DNA of 64,000 nt from Leifsonia williamsii (GCF_030433685.1 NZ_JAROCF010000001.1:3100001-3164000), one strand, 5' to 3'. Counted from the stretch's first letter, positions 37,821 to 47,786 are shown. The notes: a model not told the origin generated them from the sequence alone. A program made the numbers and translations.

Positions 37821-39170
37821 TCAGGGAGCGAGACCGGCGAACATGTCGTCGGTGACGCTCCCCACCGCAGAGACGGAGACCGGCCGCCCGGCGAGGTCGC
37901 CGGCGAGGGCCCGCACGTCGTCGGCGCTGACGAGGTGGAGGCGGCGGAGGCTCTCGTCGAGGTCGGCGAACTCGCCCAGGCTGATCTCGGCGCGTCCGAG
38001 CCGCGACATCCTGGTGTCGGAGTCCTCCAGGGCGAGGGCGGCCCCGCCGGAGAGCTGGCCGACGGCGCGGCGCAGCTCCTCGGTGGTGACGCCGTCGTCG
38101 GCGAGGCGGTGCAGCTCGGCGAGCATGAGCTCGGCGACCTGGCGGGCCTTGGCAGGCGAGCAGCCCGCGTAGAGCCCGAAGATTCCGGCGTCGGAGTACG
38201 AGCCGGAGAACGAGTAGACGGAGTAGGCCAGGCCGCGCTTCTCGCGCACCTCCTGGAAGAGCCGGCTGGACATCCCGCCGCCGAGCACCGAGTTGAGGAC
38301 GCTCATCGTCGTGCGGCGCTCGTCGGTGGCGACGATGCCGGGGAGCCCGATGAGGAGGTTGGCCTGCTCGGTCGGGCGCTGGACGGTGACGACGGAGGCG
38401 GCGCGGCTGATCTGCGCCGCGACCGTCGGGCGGCGCTCCACCGGGCTCGCGGTCTGCTGCGGGTCCCAACCGGCGGCCGCGAGCGCGCGGGCGACGCCGT
38501 CGACGAGGAGGTCGTGGTCGACCGCGCCCGCCGCCGTCACGACGAGGTCCTGCGGGCGGTAGTTGGCGCGATAGTGCTCCCACACGGCGTCACGGGTGGC
38601 GGCGCGGATGGTGTCGGGGCGGCCGCCGATCGGCCGGCCGAGCGGGTGGTCGCCCAGCACGGCCGAGAACAGGCGGTCGTTGGCGACGTCGGCCGGGTCG
38701 TCCTCGGCCATCGAGAGCTCTTCGAGGATGACGCCGCGCTCGTTCTCGAACTCGGCCGGGTCGAGCACCGAGGACGTCAGCATGTCGCCGATCACCTCGA
38801 CGGCCATCGCGAGGTCGCGATCCTGCACCTTCGCGTAGTAGCAGGTGTACTCCTTGGCCGTCATCGCGTTGTGCTCGCCGCCGACGGAGTCGAAGGAGAC
38901 GGCGATGTCGAGGGCGGTGCGCCGGGACGTGCCCTTGAACAGCAGGTGCTCGAGGAAGTGCGTGGACCCGAGGCTGCCGGGCGCCTCCTCCCTCTCGTCG
39001 CGGGAGCCCACGGCGACCCAGTAGCCGAGGGTCGCGCTGCGGGCGCCCGGCACCTGCTCGCTGAGCACGCGGACGCCGCTCGGCAGGACGGTGCGGCGCA
39101 CGAGCGCCTCGCCGGACGCGGCGAACGACAGATCGGCCACACCGAGCGGGAGGTCGACTGCGCTGTTCAT
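37821..39170 (-). CDS. M16-family zinc metallopeptidase
   Basis: A 449-residue pitrilysin/insulinase-type protease. The inverted zinc site HFLEH is near residue 68, followed by the distal Glu about 75 residues later (ENERGVILEELSMAEDD). The second half is an inactive M16 domain (GLPGIVATDERRTTMSVLNSVLGGGMSSRLF-type region). Actinobacterial homologues usually follow pnp; pnp is not in this window. Start is the ATG at 39170, with AGGG about 8 bases upstream. A divergent TetR gene lies 177 bp away. Confidence 0.9.
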   Translation of the reverse strand: MNSAVDLPLGVADLSFAASGEALVRRTVLPSGVRVLSEQVPGARSATLGYWVAVGSRDEREEAPGSLGSTHFLEHLLFKGTSRRTALDIAVSFDSVGGEHNAMTAKEYTCYYAKVQDRDLAMAVEVIGDMLTSSVLDPAEFENERGVILEELSMAEDDPADVANDRLFSAVLGDHPLGRPIGGRPDTIRAATRDAVWEHYRANYRPQDLVVTAAGAVDHDLLVDGVARALAAAGWDPQQTASPVERRPTVAAQISRAASVVTVQRPTEQANLLIGLPGIVATDERRTTMSVLNSVLGGGMSSRLFQEVREKRGLAYSVYSFSGSYSDAGIFGLYAGCSPAKARQVAELMLAELHRLADDGVTTEELRRAVGQLSGGAALALEDSDTRMSRLGRAEISLGEFADLDESLRRLHLVSADDVRALAGDLAGRPVSVSAVGSVTDDMFAGLAP

Positions 39171-39218
39171 CCCCTCCACCCTACGCCAGAGGCCCGGCGC
39201 GCCTCGTCGCGAAAATGG

Positions 39219-39251
39219 GGACAGAAAGACTGGTCTGTCCATCTGTATACT
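39219..39251 (+). promoter_or_regulatory. inverted repeat and -10 for tetR
   Basis: GGACAGA (39219-39225) and TCTGTCC (39234-39240) form an inverted repeat with an 8-base spacer, followed by a good -10 TATACT (39246-39251) without a clear -35. It is in the divergent M16/TetR gap and suits an autoregulating TetR operator that could also affect the protease gene. Confidence 0.5.
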
Positions 39252-39347
39252 GAGGGGACCACCGGGCGCTCCCTCCCCCTGGACCCGCCCGGTGGACCCC
39301 CTGAATCCTGGAGGCGCGCCGCCTCCCAGCCCGAAGGAGCCGACCGG

Positions 39348-39932
39348 ATGGTCGTAACCGCCCGAGCGACCATCCGGCCGCCAGCGCCCTCGAAGATCAA
39401 GATCCTCGCCACCGCGGACGAGCTCTTCTACCAGGAGGGCATCCACACCGTCGGCGTCGACCGCATCATCGCGGGCGCCCGGGTCACGAAGGCCACCTTC
39501 TACAAGCACTTCCGCTCGAAGGACCTGCTCATCATCGCCTACGTGGAAGGCCGCGACCGCCAGGTGCGCGAGTGGTTCGCCGCGCAGGAGGCCGAGGGCA
39601 GGAACCCCCGCGACATCGCCCGCGCCCTCGTCGACTCGATCAACGAGCAGGCGATCCGGCCCGGATTCCGCGGCGACCCGTTCATCAACGCGGCCGCGCA
39701 GTTCGCCGACGAGTCGCACCCGGTGCGCGTCGCCGTCACAGCGCACCGCGACTGGTACGCGAAGCGGATCGAGGAGCTGTTCCGGCAGATCGGCCACCCG
39801 CACCCGGGCGACGCGGCCGACGACCTGATCCTCGCCCGCGACGGCGCGCTCGCCGGCGGCTACGTCGGCGACCCGATCGCGGCCGGAGCGGCGCTGCACC
39901 GCTCGCTCGACCGCATCCTCGCCGAGGCGTAG
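39348..39932 (+). CDS. TetR/AcrR-family regulator
   Basis: This 194-residue repressor-type protein has an N-terminal HTH (about 12-60): ILATADELFYQEGIHTVGVD, then IIAGARVTKATFYKHFRSKD. The C-terminal all-helical ligand domain (INAAAQFADESHPVRVAVTA) is of the TetR_C type, of unknown ligand. The ATG follows AAGGAG with 9-base spacing. It is divergent from the M16 gene and convergent, 5 bp away, with the aldo/keto reductase gene; the reductase promoter is over 1 kb distant. Confidence 0.9.
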   Translation: MVVTARATIRPPAPSKIKILATADELFYQEGIHTVGVDRIIAGARVTKATFYKHFRSKDLLIIAYVEGRDRQVREWFAAQEAEGRNPRDIARALVDSINEQAIRPGFRGDPFINAAAQFADESHPVRVAVTAHRDWYAKRIEELFRQIGHPHPGDAADDLILARDGALAGGYVGDPIAAGAALHRSLDRILAEA

Positions 39933-39937
39933 GGCGG

Positions 39938-41236
39938 CTACTCCGAGACGCGGTCCAGGTCGAGCATCTGGGCGCGGGTGAGGCGGATGCCCGCCGCGGC
40001 CATCAGAGCGTCCACCTGCTCGGGGCGGCTGGCGCTGGCGACGGGTGCCACGATCGTGCGCTTGGCCAGCAGCCAGGCGATGGCGATGCTCGCCGGGGTC
40101 GACGCGTGCTCGGCGGCGATGCGGTCGAGGGTGGCGAGCACGCGCTGACCGCGGCGGTTGACGTATGCAGACGCCCGCACGCTGCGCGCGTCCGCCGTGA
40201 GGTCGGCCTTGCTGCGGTACTTGCCCGTCAGGAAGCCGTTGGCGAGCGCGTAGTACGGCATCACCGCGAGGCCCTGCGCGGCCGCGACGATGCGCAGCGC
40301 GCTCTCGAACTCGGTGCGGTGCACGAGGTTGTACTGGTTCTGGATCGCGACGAACTTCGGCAGCCCGGCGGAGGCCAGGATGCGCGCCTCGATCAGCCGG
40401 TCGGCGCTGAAGTTGGAGGCGCCGAGGTAGCGCACCTTGCCGGTCTCGATCAGCCACTCGGCGGTCGCGAGGCTGTCCTCCAGCGGCACCTCCGGGTCGT
40501 CGTCGTGGAAGTAGAGGAGGTCGATGCGGTCGGTCTGCAGACGCTCCAGCGACGCCTCCACCGCCCGGACGATGCTCACCGAGCCGAGGCCCGGGTTGTC
40601 GTGGTGGCGGCCGACCTTGGTGGCGACGACCAGGTGGTCGCGCACGCCGCGGTCGCGCATCCACTTGCCGATCAGCACCTCGCTGCGACCGCCGACGTAG
40701 CTGTCGGCGGTGTCGATGAAGTTGCCGCCGCGGGCCGCGAACCGGTCGAGGATGGCGAGAGAGGTGTCGCCGTCGGCGGTCCAGCCGAAGACGCTCGCGC
40801 CGAGCGACAGCGGGAAGACGGTCAGGTCGCTCTCGCCGATACGCCGCGGGGCGATGATCGACAGCGGACCCGTGCGCTCGAGCAGCGGGTCGATGTCCAG
40901 CGGCCCGCCGGTCGCCGTCGACGGCTCGGTGAAGGCGCGGGCGGCAGCCGTCGAGGCGCCTGCCGGGGCTGCGGTGGTCGCTGTGCCGATCGCTGCGGCG
41001 GCGCTCAGCCGGACGGCGTCGGAGGCGGCAGCGGCGTCGAGCGCGGCGGCGGCGTGCGACGCGTGCGCGGCGTCGAGGGCGGTGGCCGCGTCGACAGCGG
41101 CGGCGGCGTCGGAGGCGGCGGTCAGCGCAGCGGCGTCGGCGGCAGCCGTGCCGGCGGAAGCTGTATCGGTGGCGGTGGCATCGGCGGCGGTGCGGCCGGC
41201 CCCCCGGCGGAGGCGGAGCGGCAGCAACTGTGGCAT
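39938..41236 (-). CDS. aldo/keto reductase with Ala-rich N-terminal extension
   Basis: A 432-residue protein: residues about 130-432 are a complete aldo/keto reductase barrel with the catalytic tetrad Asp175, Tyr180, Lys207 and His244. The first ~125 residues are an Ala/Asp/Thr/Ser-rich stretch with loose DAA-type repetition (about 17-105). The sole ATG, at 41236, has a strong GGAGGGAGGGG site, and I see no alternative start before the catalytic part, so the extension appears to be translated. Some relatives act on sugars or aldehydes with NADPH; the substrate is unknown. Confidence 0.85.
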   Translation of the reverse strand: MPQLLPLRLRRGAGRTAADATATDTASAGTAAADAAALTAASDAAAAVDAATALDAAHASHAAAALDAAAASDAVRLSAAAAIGTATTAAPAGASTAAARAFTEPSTATGGPLDIDPLLERTGPLSIIAPRRIGESDLTVFPLSLGASVFGWTADGDTSLAILDRFAARGGNFIDTADSYVGGRSEVLIGKWMRDRGVRDHLVVATKVGRHHDNPGLGSVSIVRAVEASLERLQTDRIDLLYFHDDDPEVPLEDSLATAEWLIETGKVRYLGASNFSADRLIEARILASAGLPKFVAIQNQYNLVHRTEFESALRIVAAAQGLAVMPYYALANGFLTGKYRSKADLTADARSVRASAYVNRRGQRVLATLDRIAAEHASTPASIAIAWLLAKRTIVAPVASASRPEQVDALMAAAGIRLTRAQMLDLDRVSE

Positions 41237-41302
41237 CGCGTCCCCTCCCTCCGCGGCACGACCTCCGCGGTACGACCTTCACATCCGGCTCGACCATGCA
41301 CT

Positions 41303-41336
41303 CGAATCGATTCGGAATCCGTGGATTCTCGAATCC
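41303..41336. promoter_or_regulatory. cluster of palindromes upstream of aldo/keto reductase
   Basis: CGAATCGATTCG (41303-41314) is a perfect 12-base palindrome, and GGATTC-TC-GAATCC (41323-41336) a perfect inverted repeat, in the 226-bp gap between the reductase start and the citE stop. The repeats share GAATC/GATTC halves at roughly one-turn spacing. Possible operator region; no regulator is identified. The rest of this gap shows only the hairpin at 41442. Confidence 0.4.
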
Positions 41337-41441
41337 TCACTTGCAGGGTACGGCAAACCTCTGACGCGCCCGGGACCGAATCGGTGAACACGACCGGAAT
41401 GGACCATCACGATCTGATCACGGCGGCGGGTCGCCTCCCCC

Positions 41442-41469
41442 GGCCTGATCCGGGCCTCCGGATCAGGCC
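41442..41469 (-). terminator. terminator hairpin at the citE 3' end
   Basis: A perfect 12-bp stem (GGCCTGATCCGG with CCGGATCAGGCC) and 4-base loop spans the citE stop codon at 41463-41465. No U-tract follows on the minus strand. It likely marks the end of the catabolic operon. Confidence 0.55.
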
Positions 41470-42308
41470 CGCCGCAGCACGGCTCGCGCGTGGGCGAGCA
41501 CCGGTCCGTCGACCATCCTGCCGTCGTGCCGGAACACTCCCCCGCCGGCCTGCTCGGCGGCGGCGAGCAGCGCTCGCGCGGCCTCGACGTCGGCGGCGTC
41601 CGGACGGTAGGCGGCCCTGATCGTGTCGACCTGACCGGGGTGGATGCACGCGGTCGCGGCGAAGCCGACGGCGGCGGCGTCCTCCGCCTCGGCGGCGAGC
41701 CCGTCGAGATCCGCGATGTCGAGGTGCACGGTGTCGATCGCGTGCCGTCCGGCCGCGCCCGCGGCGAGGAGCACGGTCGAGCGCGCGTGCACGGCCACGT
41801 CGCGGTAGCGGCCGTCGGCATGGCGGCTGGAGGTGCCGCCGAGCGAGGCGACCAGGTCCTCCGCCCCCCACATCAGCGCGAGCACGCCCTCGGCCTGGGC
41901 CAGATCGCGGGCGGCGAGCACCCCGCCGGCGGTCTCGCAGAGGGCGATGACGTCGTACCGGATCAGCCCGGCCAGGTCGTCGACGTGCTCCGCCTTGGGC
42001 AGCATGACCGTGCGGTACGGCGTCCGGGCGAGCGCGGCGAGGTCGGCGTCGTGGTCCGCGGTGCTCGCGGGGTTCACGCGCACGATGACGCGCGTGGGGT
42101 CGAGGGTGTCGGCGGAGGCGGCGAGCCCCTCCCGCGCTTCCGGCCGCCGGGCGGGATCGACGGCGTCCTCGAGGTCGAGGATGACGGCATCGGCGCGCTG
42201 CAGCGCCTTCTCGTAGCGCTCGGGCCGGTCGGCAGGGCAGAAGAGCAGCGCCGGGCCCCACGGGAAGTCGGCCCCAGTCATGTCGGCCCCAGTCGACTCC
42301 TCCGTCAC
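41463..42308 (-). CDS. citE: CitE-like CoA lyase (likely (R)-HMG-CoA/beta-hydroxyacyl-CoA lyase)
   Basis: This 281-residue HpcH/HpaI-type barrel has the acidic metal site (ILDLEDAVDP; ALCETAGG), an Arg near VIVRVNP, and the GAEDL motif with Mg-binding acids. The ortholog by context is M. tuberculosis Rv2498c, which cleaves (R)-HMG-CoA in leucine breakdown and (S)-citramalyl-CoA in itaconate breakdown. This function is inferred from locus content. The GTG at 42308 overlaps the maoC stop (GTGA). It is the last gene of the operon. Confidence 0.85.
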   Translation of the reverse strand: MTEESTGADMTGADFPWGPALLFCPADRPERYEKALQRADAVILDLEDAVDPARRPEAREGLAASADTLDPTRVIVRVNPASTADHDADLAALARTPYRTVMLPKAEHVDDLAGLIRYDVIALCETAGGVLAARDLAQAEGVLALMWGAEDLVASLGGTSSRHADGRYRDVAVHARSTVLLAAGAAGRHAIDTVHLDIADLDGLAAEAEDAAAVGFAATACIHPGQVDTIRAAYRPDAADVEAARALLAAAEQAGGGVFRHDGRMVDGPVLAHARAVLRRA

Positions 42309-42844
42309 TCCCGCTCCTCCTGCGGCTCGCCCACCGGCTCCGCCGCGGCGGACGCGCCTTCGGCGGCGAGGCCCTCGTGCGCGTCCCTGCACCACACCAT
42401 CACCTGTCGCACGGCCGTGGCGACGACGACGCCGTCCTGGTTGCGGCCGGTGTGCTCCAGCGTCACGATGCCCTGGCCGGGGCGGGACGCGGAGAGCCGC
42501 TTGGCGAGCACGACCGTCTCGGAGTACAGCGTGTCGCCGTGCCGCAGCGGGTGCGGGAACGCCACCTCGCTGAAGCCGAGGTTCGCGACGATCGTGCCCT
42601 GCGTCAGCTGCGCGACGGAGGCCCCGACGATGGTGGCGAGCGTGAACATGGAGTTCACGAGCCGGCCGCCGAACGGCTGCCGGGCCGACCAGGCCGCGTC
42701 GAGGTGCAGTGCCTGGGTGTTCATGGTGAGGGTCGTGAAGAGGACGTTGTCGGCCTCCGTCACCGTACGACCCGGGCGGTGGAGGTAGCGGGTGTCCGGC
42801 TCGAACTCCTCGTAGTAGAGGCCGCGCTGCTCGATCTCCTTCAT
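42305..42844 (-). CDS. MaoC-family hydratase
   Basis: A 179-residue single hot-dog-fold hydratase. Its hydratase stretch includes [20 protein letters not shown] near the start and [19 protein letters not shown] in the middle, and the Asp/His-type catalytic region. In M. tuberculosis the neighbouring Rv2499c hydrates the unsaturated acyl-CoA, for example 3-methylglutaconyl-CoA or mesaconyl/itaconyl-CoA type substrates; the same is inferred here. ATG overlaps the scoB stop (ATGA), and its own stop overlaps the citE start. Confidence 0.83.
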   Translation of the reverse strand: MKEIEQRGLYYEEFEPDTRYLHRPGRTVTEADNVLFTTLTMNTQALHLDAAWSARQPFGGRLVNSMFTLATIVGASVAQLTQGTIVANLGFSEVAFPHPLRHGDTLYSETVVLAKRLSASRPGQGIVTLEHTGRNQDGVVVATAVRQVMVWCRDAHEGLAAEGASAAAEPVGEPQEERE

Positions 42845-43497
42845 CCGCGCACCTCCTCGGCATCCAGCGCGACCGTGAGCGGCGCGCCGGTCGCGGCGAC
42901 GACCTCCTCGACCGTCGCCCCGGCAGCGAGCTCGCGCAGCACGAGCCCGTCGCCTGTCACGTCGATGACGGCGAGGTCGGTGATGATGCGGTCGACGCAG
43001 CCGGTGCCGGTGAGCGGGAGGCTGCACTCCCGGACGATCTTGGGCCGCCCCTCCCTGTCGACGTGCTCCATCATGACGATCAGCCGCTTGGCGCCGAAGA
43101 CGAGGTCCATCGCCCCGCCCATGCCCTTCACCATCTTGCCGGGGATCATCCAGTTGGCGAGGTCTCCGGTCTCCGACACCTCCATCGCCCCGAGCACCGC
43201 GAGGTCGACGTGGCCGCCGCGGACCATGCCGAACGACAGCGACGAGTCGAAGAAGGCGGCTCCCGCGTTGACAGTGACGGTCTCCTTGCCGGCGTTGATC
43301 AGATCGGGGTCGACGGCGTCCTCGGCCGGGTACGGGCCGACGCCGAGCACGCCGTTCTCGGAGTGCAGGATGACCTCCACGCCCTCCGGGATGTAGTTCG
43401 GGATCAGCGTCGGCATGCCGATGCCGAGGTTGACGTACTGGCCGTTCTCGAGCTCGCGCGCCACACGGGCGGCGAGTTCGGTGCGGGTGAGGCTCAT
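42841..43497 (-). CDS. scoB: 3-oxoacid CoA-transferase, subunit B
   Basis: This 218-residue subunit carries the catalytic glutamate of the family in the [10 protein letters not shown] motif (about residue 46). It pairs with ScoA to move CoA between succinyl-CoA and acetoacetate, so acetoacetate released from leucine can enter central metabolism. [17 protein letters not shown] is also conserved. ATGA overlap with scoA at 43494-43497 gives 1:1 coupling. Confidence 0.93.
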   Translation of the reverse strand: MSLTRTELAARVARELENGQYVNLGIGMPTLIPNYIPEGVEVILHSENGVLGVGPYPAEDAVDPDLINAGKETVTVNAGAAFFDSSLSFGMVRGGHVDLAVLGAMEVSETGDLANWMIPGKMVKGMGGAMDLVFGAKRLIVMMEHVDREGRPKIVRECSLPLTGTGCVDRIITDLAVIDVTGDGLVLRELAAGATVEEVVAATGAPLTVALDAEEVRG

Positions 43498-44276
43498 CGG
43501 GTGCTCCCTTCGGAGGTGCCTGCGGGTGCGGCGGCGACGGTCCGCCGCTCGATCCGCTTCTCGACGCCGGGCGCGTGCACGACGTGCTGGACGAAGATGC
43601 CCGGGCAGTGCACGGCGCCGGGGTCGAGCGCGCCCGGCTCGACGAGCTCCTCCACCTCGGCGATGGTCACCCGGCCCGCCATCGCGGCGAGCGGATTGAA
43701 GTTCATCGCCGCCGCGTGGAAGACGAGGTTGCCGTGCCGGTCGCCCTTCGCGGCGTGGACGAGCGCGAAGTCGGGCCGCAGCGAGCGCTCCAGCACGTAG
43801 CGGGCGCCGTCGAAGTCGCGGACCTCCTTCGGCTCGGAGGCCACCGCGACCGACCCGTCGGCGGCGTAGCGCCGGGGCAGGCCGCCCTCCGCGATCTGCG
43901 TGCCGACGCCGGCCGGGGTGTAGAAGGCGGGGATGCCCGCTCCCCCGGCCCGCAGCTTCTCGGCGAGGGTGCCCTGCGGGGTGAGCTCGACCTCCAGCTC
44001 GCCGGAGAGGAACTGCCGCGCGAACTCCTTGTTCTCGCCGACGTACGAGCTGATCATCTTGCGGATGCGGTGCTCGGCGAGCAGCAGGCCGAGACCCCAG
44101 TCGTCGACGCCGCAGTTGTTGCTGACCACTTCCAGATCAGTCGTGCCGGCCTCCAGCAGCGCCTGGATCAGCGCGCTCGGGATGCCGCACAGCCCGAAGC
44201 CGCCGACCGCGAGGGTGCTGCCGCTCGGGATGCCGGCGACCGCCTCCGCGGCGCTCGCCACCGTCTTGTCGATCAC
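43494..44276 (-). CDS. scoA: 3-oxoacid CoA-transferase, subunit A
   Basis: A 260-residue subunit with the CoA-binding glycine motif [14 protein letters not shown] (about 27) and the [15 protein letters not shown] stretch. Partner of ScoB. Start is GTG. The gene begins 48 bp after the acyl-CoA dehydrogenase gene on the same strand. The two CoA-transferase genes lie between maoC and the dehydrogenase, whereas in the M. tuberculosis locus they lie on the other side of the carboxylase genes. Confidence 0.93.
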   Translation of the reverse strand: MIDKTVASAAEAVAGIPSGSTLAVGGFGLCGIPSALIQALLEAGTTDLEVVSNNCGVDDWGLGLLLAEHRIRKMISSYVGENKEFARQFLSGELEVELTPQGTLAEKLRAGGAGIPAFYTPAGVGTQIAEGGLPRRYAADGSVAVASEPKEVRDFDGARYVLERSLRPDFALVHAAKGDRHGNLVFHAAAMNFNPLAAMAGRVTIAEVEELVEPGALDPGAVHCPGIFVQHVVHAPGVEKRIERRTVAAAPAGTSEGSTR

Positions 44277-44324
44277 TGAGTCCTCGCTTTCCAGTTCGTC
44301 GAGTGCGCAGGAATCCGGTCGCGG

Positions 44325-45584
44325 TCAGGACGCGAAGCCGAGGGAGCGCGCGATGATCATCTGCTGGACCTCGCTCGTGCCCTCGCCGATCTCGAGGATC
44401 TTGGAGTCGCGGTAGTGCCGGGCGACCGGGTTCTCGTTCATGTAGCCGTAACCGCCGAAGATCTGCACGGCGTCGCGCGCGTTCTCCATGGCCGCCTCGC
44501 TGCCGAGCAGCTTCGCGATCGACGCCTCGGTCTTGAACGGCTTGCCCGCCATCAGCTTGAAGCAGGCGTCGTAATAGGCCAGGCGCGCGGTGTGCACCTT
44601 GGCCTCCATCCTGGCCAGCTTGAAGGCGATGTGCTGGTTGGAGCCGATGGGCCGGCCGAACACGTTGCGGCTCTTGGCGTACCGCAGCGCCTGCTCCAGG
44701 CAGCCCTGCGCGGCGCCGGTGCAGAGGGCGGCGAAGGCGACCCGGCCCTCGTCGAGGGTGGCGACGAAGTTCGCGTAGCCGCGACCGCGCTCGCCGAGCA
44801 GGTTGGCCTCCGGCACCCGCACGTCGGTGAGGGTCAGCGGGTGCGTGTCGGAGGTGTGCCAGCCGACCTTGTCGTACGGCTCGTGCGCGACGAATCCGGC
44901 GGTCGGGACCGGGACGAGGATGGCCGACAGCTCCTTCTTCACGGAGCCGTCGGGGCGCTGCTGCTCGCCGGTCACGGCCGTGATCGTCACCAGCTTGGTG
45001 ATCTCGCTGCCGGAGTTGGTGATGAACTGCTTGCTGCCGTTGATCACCCACTCGCCGTCGACCAGCTCCGCCGTGGTCTTGGTGCCCGAGGCGTCGGAGC
45101 CGGCGTCGGCCTCCGTGAGCCCGAACCCGGCGAGCGCCTCGCCGCGCGCGAGCATCGGCAGCCACTCCTGCTTCTGCTCCTCGGTGCCGCTGCGGAAGAT
45201 CGGCATCGCGCCGAGGCCGACGCCCGCCTCGAGCGTCACGCCGATCGACTGGTCGACCCGGCCGAGCTGCTCGACCGCGAGGCAGAGCGACAGGTAGTCC
45301 TTGCCCTGGCCGCCGTACTCCTTCGGGAAGGGGAGGCCGAACAGGCCCATCCGCCCCATCTCGGCGATGATGCCGTACGGCAGCTCGCGCTTGGTGTCGT
45401 ACTCGTAGGCGGCGGGTGCGACGACGGTGTCGGCGAACTCGCGCACCTCGTCGCGCAGGCGGCGCTGCTCGTCGGTGAGCGGGAACGCGTCGAGGTCGGT
45501 CAGCGCGAACTCGGCGGAGGCGGCGCTTGCGGCGGTGGAGGCGGCGCCCGCGGCGGTGGGGGTGCCGGTCATCTGCATGGTCAT
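44325..45584 (-). CDS. acyl-CoA dehydrogenase (likely isovaleryl-CoA dehydrogenase)
   Basis: This 419-residue flavoprotein has the FAD-binding stretch FGLTEADAGSDASGTKT (about 160), the family motif near the C-terminus (QIFGGYGYMNENPVARHYRD) and the EIGEGTSEVQQMIIAR segment. By locus analogy with FadE19 it oxidises isovaleryl-CoA or 2-methyl branched acyl-CoA and passes electrons to ETF. The base glutamate position that separates isovaleryl from straight-chain enzymes was not determined. The N-terminus has an Ala-rich lead of about 20 residues. It sits 40 bp after the carboxylase alpha gene. Confidence 0.88.
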   Translation of the reverse strand: MTMQMTGTPTAAGAASTAASAASAEFALTDLDAFPLTDEQRRLRDEVREFADTVVAPAAYEYDTKRELPYGIIAEMGRMGLFGLPFPKEYGGQGKDYLSLCLAVEQLGRVDQSIGVTLEAGVGLGAMPIFRSGTEEQKQEWLPMLARGEALAGFGLTEADAGSDASGTKTTAELVDGEWVINGSKQFITNSGSEITKLVTITAVTGEQQRPDGSVKKELSAILVPVPTAGFVAHEPYDKVGWHTSDTHPLTLTDVRVPEANLLGERGRGYANFVATLDEGRVAFAALCTGAAQGCLEQALRYAKSRNVFGRPIGSNQHIAFKLARMEAKVHTARLAYYDACFKLMAGKPFKTEASIAKLLGSEAAMENARDAVQIFGGYGYMNENPVARHYRDSKILEIGEGTSEVQQMIIARSLGFAS

Positions 45585-45623
45585 GGTTCCTCGTCCTTCG
45601 TGAGCCTTCGTGAGGCGGTGGGA

Positions 45624-47786
45624 TCAGTGGGGTTCTTCCGGGCCGGCCGAGGGTGTCAGCACGGCCTCGTCCGCGGGCGCGGGTGGCGCGGGCGGGACGT
45701 CGGTGGTGGAGCTGGTGTCAGGGGTGGAAGCGGTGGAGGCGTCGGCCGTCTCGTCCGCGTCGACCTCCGCCACGAGCTGGTCGAGGCGCACCAGGTCGCC
45801 GGGCGCGACGTGCAGCCGGACCACCCCGGCGACGGGCGCGAGGAGGCGGTGCTCCATCTTCATCGCCTCCACCACGGCTACCGTGTCCCCGGCCGCCACG
45901 GTCGAGCCGGACTCTACGGCGACGGCGATCACCGTGCCGGGCATGGGCGAGCGCAGCTCGGGGTGCGCGGCCGCGTCGCCGCGGTCGAGCGCGGCGAGCC
46001 GCTCCGCGAGGCGCTCGGCGCGGTCGCGCAGCCGCAGAGCGCGGGCGCGCCCCTCACTGCCGAGCCAGACCGTGTCGCCGTCGCGGGCGAGGTCGAAGCG
46101 GGTGGTCACGCCGTCCAGGGTGAGCAGCACTGCCTCAGGAGCGCCGGGGGTGGCGGGCAGGAGGCGCAGCGACGCCTCGTGCTCCTCGCCGTCGATCGAG
46201 ACCCGCGATCCGGCGACCGCGACCTCCGCATCCGCGACGTCGTAGTGGACGGGACGCGGTGACCCCAGCCGCCAGCCGGTCGGGGCTCCCCACACGGCGC
46301 CGACGCCGGCAGGAGGCCGCTGCTCGCGCTCGCCGTGGGCGAGCAGCGCCGCGGCGACCCGTTCGGCGAGGGAGGGACCGTCGTCGCCCTGCGCGCCCTG
46401 CTCGGCGACCCGGCGGTCGATCAGCGTCGTGTCCATCGTTCCCGCGCGCACCTCGGGGTCGGCGAGAAGATCGCGCAGCCAGCCCACGTTGGTGACGGCG
46501 CCGAGGATCGCCGTGCCGGCGAGCGCCCGGTCGAGCCGCGCCAGCGCCTCCGGCCGGTCCGGGCCCCAGGCGATGACCTTCGCGAGCATCGGGTCGTACT
46601 CGGTGACCACCGGAAGCCCCGGCGCCAGGCCGCTGTCGACCCGCACGCCCTCACCGGCCGGCTCGCGCAGCGCGAGCACGCGGCCGCCCGCAGGCAGGAA
46701 GCCCCGGCTCGGATCCTCCGCGTACACCCGCGCCTCCACGGCGTGCCCGGTCAGGCGGACGTCCTCCTGCGCGAACGCGAGCGGCTCCCCCGCCGCGATG
46801 CGCAGCTGCTGCTCGACGAGGTCGACACCGGTGACCAGCTCGGTGACCGGATGCTCGACCTGGAGGCGCGTGTTCATCTCCATGAAGAAGAACTCGTCGG
46901 GCGCCTCCGCCGACACCAGGAACTCCACCGTTCCCGCACCGACGTAGTCGACGCTCGCGGCGACCCGGCAGGCCGCCTCGCCGATCCGGGCACGGGTCGC
47001 GGCGTCGAGGAGGGCGGACGGCGCCTCCTCGATCACCTTCTGGTGGCGGCGCTGGAGGGAGCACTCGCGCTCTCCCAGGTGCACGACGCCGCCGTGCCGG
47101 TCGGCGAGCACCTGCACCTCGATGTGCCGCGGCGCGCTGACGAGCCGTTCGAGGAAGAGCGTGTCGTCACCGAAGGCCGCCGCCGCCACGCGCCGGGCCG
47201 TGCGCAGCGCCTCCGGCAGCTCGGCCGCCGAACGGACCGCCTGCATCCCCTTGCCGCCGCCGCCCGCCGACGGTTTGACGAGGACCGGGTAGCCGACCTC
47301 CTCGGCGGCGGCGATGAGCTGCTCGTCGGTCAGGCCGGGCTCCGCAATGCCGGGGATGGTCGGCACGCCATGCCGGGTGACCTCGGTCTTGGCGGCGATC
47401 TTGTCGCCCATCACCTCGAGAGCGCGCACGCCGGGGCCGACGAAGACGATGCCCTCACGCTCGCAGGCCTGCGCCAGCGCCGGGTTCTCGGAGAGGAAGC
47501 CGTAGCCGGGGTGGACGGCCTCCGCGCCGGTCGCACGCGCGGCGGCGACCACCGCCTCCACATCGAGATAGCTCTCGCGGGCGGGCGCAGGGCCGAGCCG
47601 CACGGCCTCGTCGGCGAGCGCCACATGCGGAGCACCGGCATCGGCGTCGCTGTAGACGGCGACCGCGCGGATGCCGAGGCGGCGCAGCGTGCGGATCACG
47701 CGGCAGGCGATCTCCCCGCGGTTCGCGACGAGCACGGTCCCGAACAGCGCCGGGCCGGAAGTGGAGTCTGCGAGCATCGCGATCAC
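45624..47786 (-). CDS. accA1: biotin-dependent acyl-CoA carboxylase alpha chain (methylcrotonyl-CoA type)
   Basis: A 720-residue fusion of biotin carboxylase ([19 protein letters not shown]-grasp [28 protein letters not shown]) with a linker/BT domain and a C-terminal biotinyl domain, whose acceptor Lys is in EAMKMEH near residue 644. With the beta chain it should carboxylate 3-methylcrotonyl-CoA. GTG at 47786 overlaps the beta stop (GTGA); an ATG three codons on is also possible. A long Asp/Thr/Pro-rich C-terminal tail follows the biotin domain. Confidence 0.92.
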   Translation of the reverse strand: MIAMLADSTSGPALFGTVLVANRGEIACRVIRTLRRLGIRAVAVYSDADAGAPHVALADEAVRLGPAPARESYLDVEAVVAAARATGAEAVHPGYGFLSENPALAQACEREGIVFVGPGVRALEVMGDKIAAKTEVTRHGVPTIPGIAEPGLTDEQLIAAAEEVGYPVLVKPSAGGGGKGMQAVRSAAELPEALRTARRVAAAAFGDDTLFLERLVSAPRHIEVQVLADRHGGVVHLGERECSLQRRHQKVIEEAPSALLDAATRARIGEAACRVAASVDYVGAGTVEFLVSAEAPDEFFFMEMNTRLQVEHPVTELVTGVDLVEQQLRIAAGEPLAFAQEDVRLTGHAVEARVYAEDPSRGFLPAGGRVLALREPAGEGVRVDSGLAPGLPVVTEYDPMLAKVIAWGPDRPEALARLDRALAGTAILGAVTNVGWLRDLLADPEVRAGTMDTTLIDRRVAEQGAQGDDGPSLAERVAAALLAHGEREQRPPAGVGAVWGAPTGWRLGSPRPVHYDVADAEVAVAGSRVSIDGEEHEASLRLLPATPGAPEAVLLTLDGVTTRFDLARDGDTVWLGSEGRARALRLRDRAERLAERLAALDRGDAAAHPELRSPMPGTVIAVAVESGSTVAAGDTVAVVEAMKMEHRLLAPVAGVVRLHVAPGDLVRLDQLVAEVDADETADASTASTPDTSSTTDVPPAPPAPADEAVLTPSAGPEEPH

